Shown: piece after piece, positions 63,197 through 64,000 of the stretch
Layout of the letters: every line of letters starts with the position of its first letter
How positions within the stretch are numbered: the first letter of the stretch is position 1
Assembly (NCBI GenBank): GCA_019422065.1
Contig: JAHZEA010000003.1
Location: 83,833 to 147,832, forward strand
DNA length: 64,000 bases
Reading direction: 5' to 3'
DNA from: Lachnospiraceae bacterium
GTDB taxonomy: Bacteria; Bacillota; Clostridia; Lachnospirales; Anaerotignaceae
Translations under genes and position numbers: made by a program
The notes under the pieces: generated by a model
Seen by the model: the letters and a program-made list of their open reading frames with translations, nothing else
Databases searched by the model: none
Told to the model about the DNA's origin: nothing

Positions 63197-64000
63197 TTAT
63201 TTAAGTCTTTTTAATATTTCAGTTAAATACCTGTATGTCCTTTCAACTGACGGTATGCTGAGTTTTTCTTCTGTTGTGTGTACTCCGCTCATGTCAGGGC
63301 CAATTGAGGCCATATCCATTTCAGGCAGAACGCCTGCAAAAAGTCCGCATTCAAGACCGGCATGGATTGAATTTACCTTAGGTTCACAGTTAAATAAATC
63401 ATTAAAAGTTTCAACCATTACATTTCTTAAAAGAGAACTGTCTTTATACTCCCAAGCCGGATATTTTCCCCTTAACTCAATTTGTGCGCCTAAAACACGG
63501 CTTATTGCCTTAAACTGCTCCTCTATAACGTCACGCCTTGAAATTACAGAGCTTCTTGGAGCTGAAACAACAGTTATTTTATCTTCAAATGAGCGCAGTA
63601 CGCCTATATTAACAGAACTTTCTACAAGGCCCGGCATTTTAGAGCTCATAGTCATTACACCATAAGGCATAATGTTAAGCATGTCCACAGCCTTGTTAAA
63701 TGTGCTTTCTGACATAACAAATTCCGGCGCACCGTTAAAATCCTTAAGCTCCACACTTATTCCGTATTCCTCTTTCGAATACTCGTGGGCAAATGTCTTT
63801 TCAAAACAGCTTAATATTTCTTTTATTTTTACCTCATTTTCAGGCTTTATAAATATTATTGCTGAGGCTTCTCTTGGTATAGCGTTGTCTTTGCTTCCGC
63901 CGAAAATATCGCATAAGCCGCATATGTCTTCTATTCCTTTAAGCACACGGCCTAAAAGCTTAATAGCGCTTGCTCTTTGAAGGTGTATGTCGCTTCCGGA
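63197..64000 (-). CDS. pepD: Aminoacyl-histidine dipeptidase PepD (M20), 5' end beyond window
   Basis: The frame stays open to the right edge: the 18 codons before GTG 63946 encode SGSDIHLQRASAIKLLGR, which matches the M20C motif GxHSGMEIHKGRANANKLLGR in degraded form. Visible 267 residues include the oligomerisation lid and the C-terminal VNSIHAGLECGLFAGVLPEM (metal Glu) and SIGPDMSGVHTTEEKLSIPS. It hydrolyses Xaa-His and other dipeptides. The N-terminal metal site is off-window. Confidence 0.93.
   Translation of the reverse strand, partial: SGSDIHLQRASAIKLLGRVLKGIEDICGLCDIFGGSKDNAIPREASAIIFIKPENEVKIKEILSCFEKTFAHEYSKEEYGISVELKDFNGAPEFVMSESTFNKAVDMLNIMPYGVMTMSSKMPGLVESSVNIGVLRSFEDKITVVSAPRSSVISRRDVIEEQFKAISRVLGAQIELRGKYPAWEYKDSSLLRNVMVETFNDLFNCEPKVNSIHAGLECGLFAGVLPEMDMASIGPDMSGVHTTEEKLSIPSVERTYRYLTEILKRLK

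Noticed and set aside
1..64000. tRNA or rRNA genes
   Set aside because: Intergenic stretches were read for cloverleaf arms, anticodon stems and rRNA signatures; none was recognised by eye. A tRNAscan/Infernal run would be decisive.

Overview
The window reads as the chromosome of a low-GC, anaerobic, spore-forming member of the Clostridia, probably Lachnospirales/Anaerotignum-like (inference). Evidence: SpoIID and a SpoIIQ-like protein beside sigma-E-like and sigma-F-like promoters, a hybrid-cluster protein (Hcp), two acyl-CoA dehydrogenase/EtfBA modules, an ATP-type PEP carboxykinase, an isopropylmalate-synthase-family protein resembling Re-citrate synthases, an S-layer-homology protein, and TTGACA-N17-type promoters throughout. 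Most genes are on the minus strand in tight operons. No rRNA, tRNA or CRISPR array was seen.

Region 1 (1-10,104, minus strand) is one end of a PBSX/XkdK-type contractile-tail prophage. In transcription order it holds an XRE-type regulator, an ArpU/RinA-like late regulator, a candidate late promoter, a long hairpin leader, terS, terL, portal, scaffold, capsid, two head connectors, a tail terminator, sheath, tube, a -1 frameshifted tail chaperone (slippery A AAA AAC), a LysM (XkdP-like) protein and the start of an XkdQ-like baseplate gene cut by the window edge. No tape-measure gene lies where one is expected, terS appears to have an ATA where its start should be, and this end of the element has no integrase or replication genes. 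It looks decayed or domesticated.

Region 2 (10,400-18,200): a yybP-ykoY (Mn2+) riboswitch controls a type II P-type ATPase; then an SLH surface protein and the first acd-etfB-etfA operon.

Region 3 (18,200-28,400): RNA-modification, repair and metabolic genes (recU, queG, a divergent polysaccharide deacetylase, thiI with its cysteine desulfurase, rsmE, prmA, an AlkD-like gene, pckA, mtnN, and a DUF951-type gene on the plus strand).

Region 4 (28,400-35,300): a secreted GDPD, a VWA/MoxR/leucine-rich-repeat cassette and a MATE pump.

Region 5 (35,400-43,300): an FMN-riboswitch-controlled ribDEBAH operon, hcp, and two small XRE-regulator/membrane-protein modules with visible operator-like repeats.

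Region 6 (43,300-55,100): the second acd-etfB-etfA operon, thpR, thrC-tkt, a YgiQ-type radical SAM protein, an RsmF-like methyltransferase and a flavin-reductase-like protein.

Region 7 (55,100-64,000): spoIIQ and spoIID, the Re-citrate-synthase-like gene overlapping luxS, several small unknown genes, and a pepD/AI-2E-family/tcdA/rseC/C_GCAxxG_C_C gene string. mtnN and luxS, in separate parts of the window, together give the two-step route from S-adenosylhomocysteine to homocysteine.
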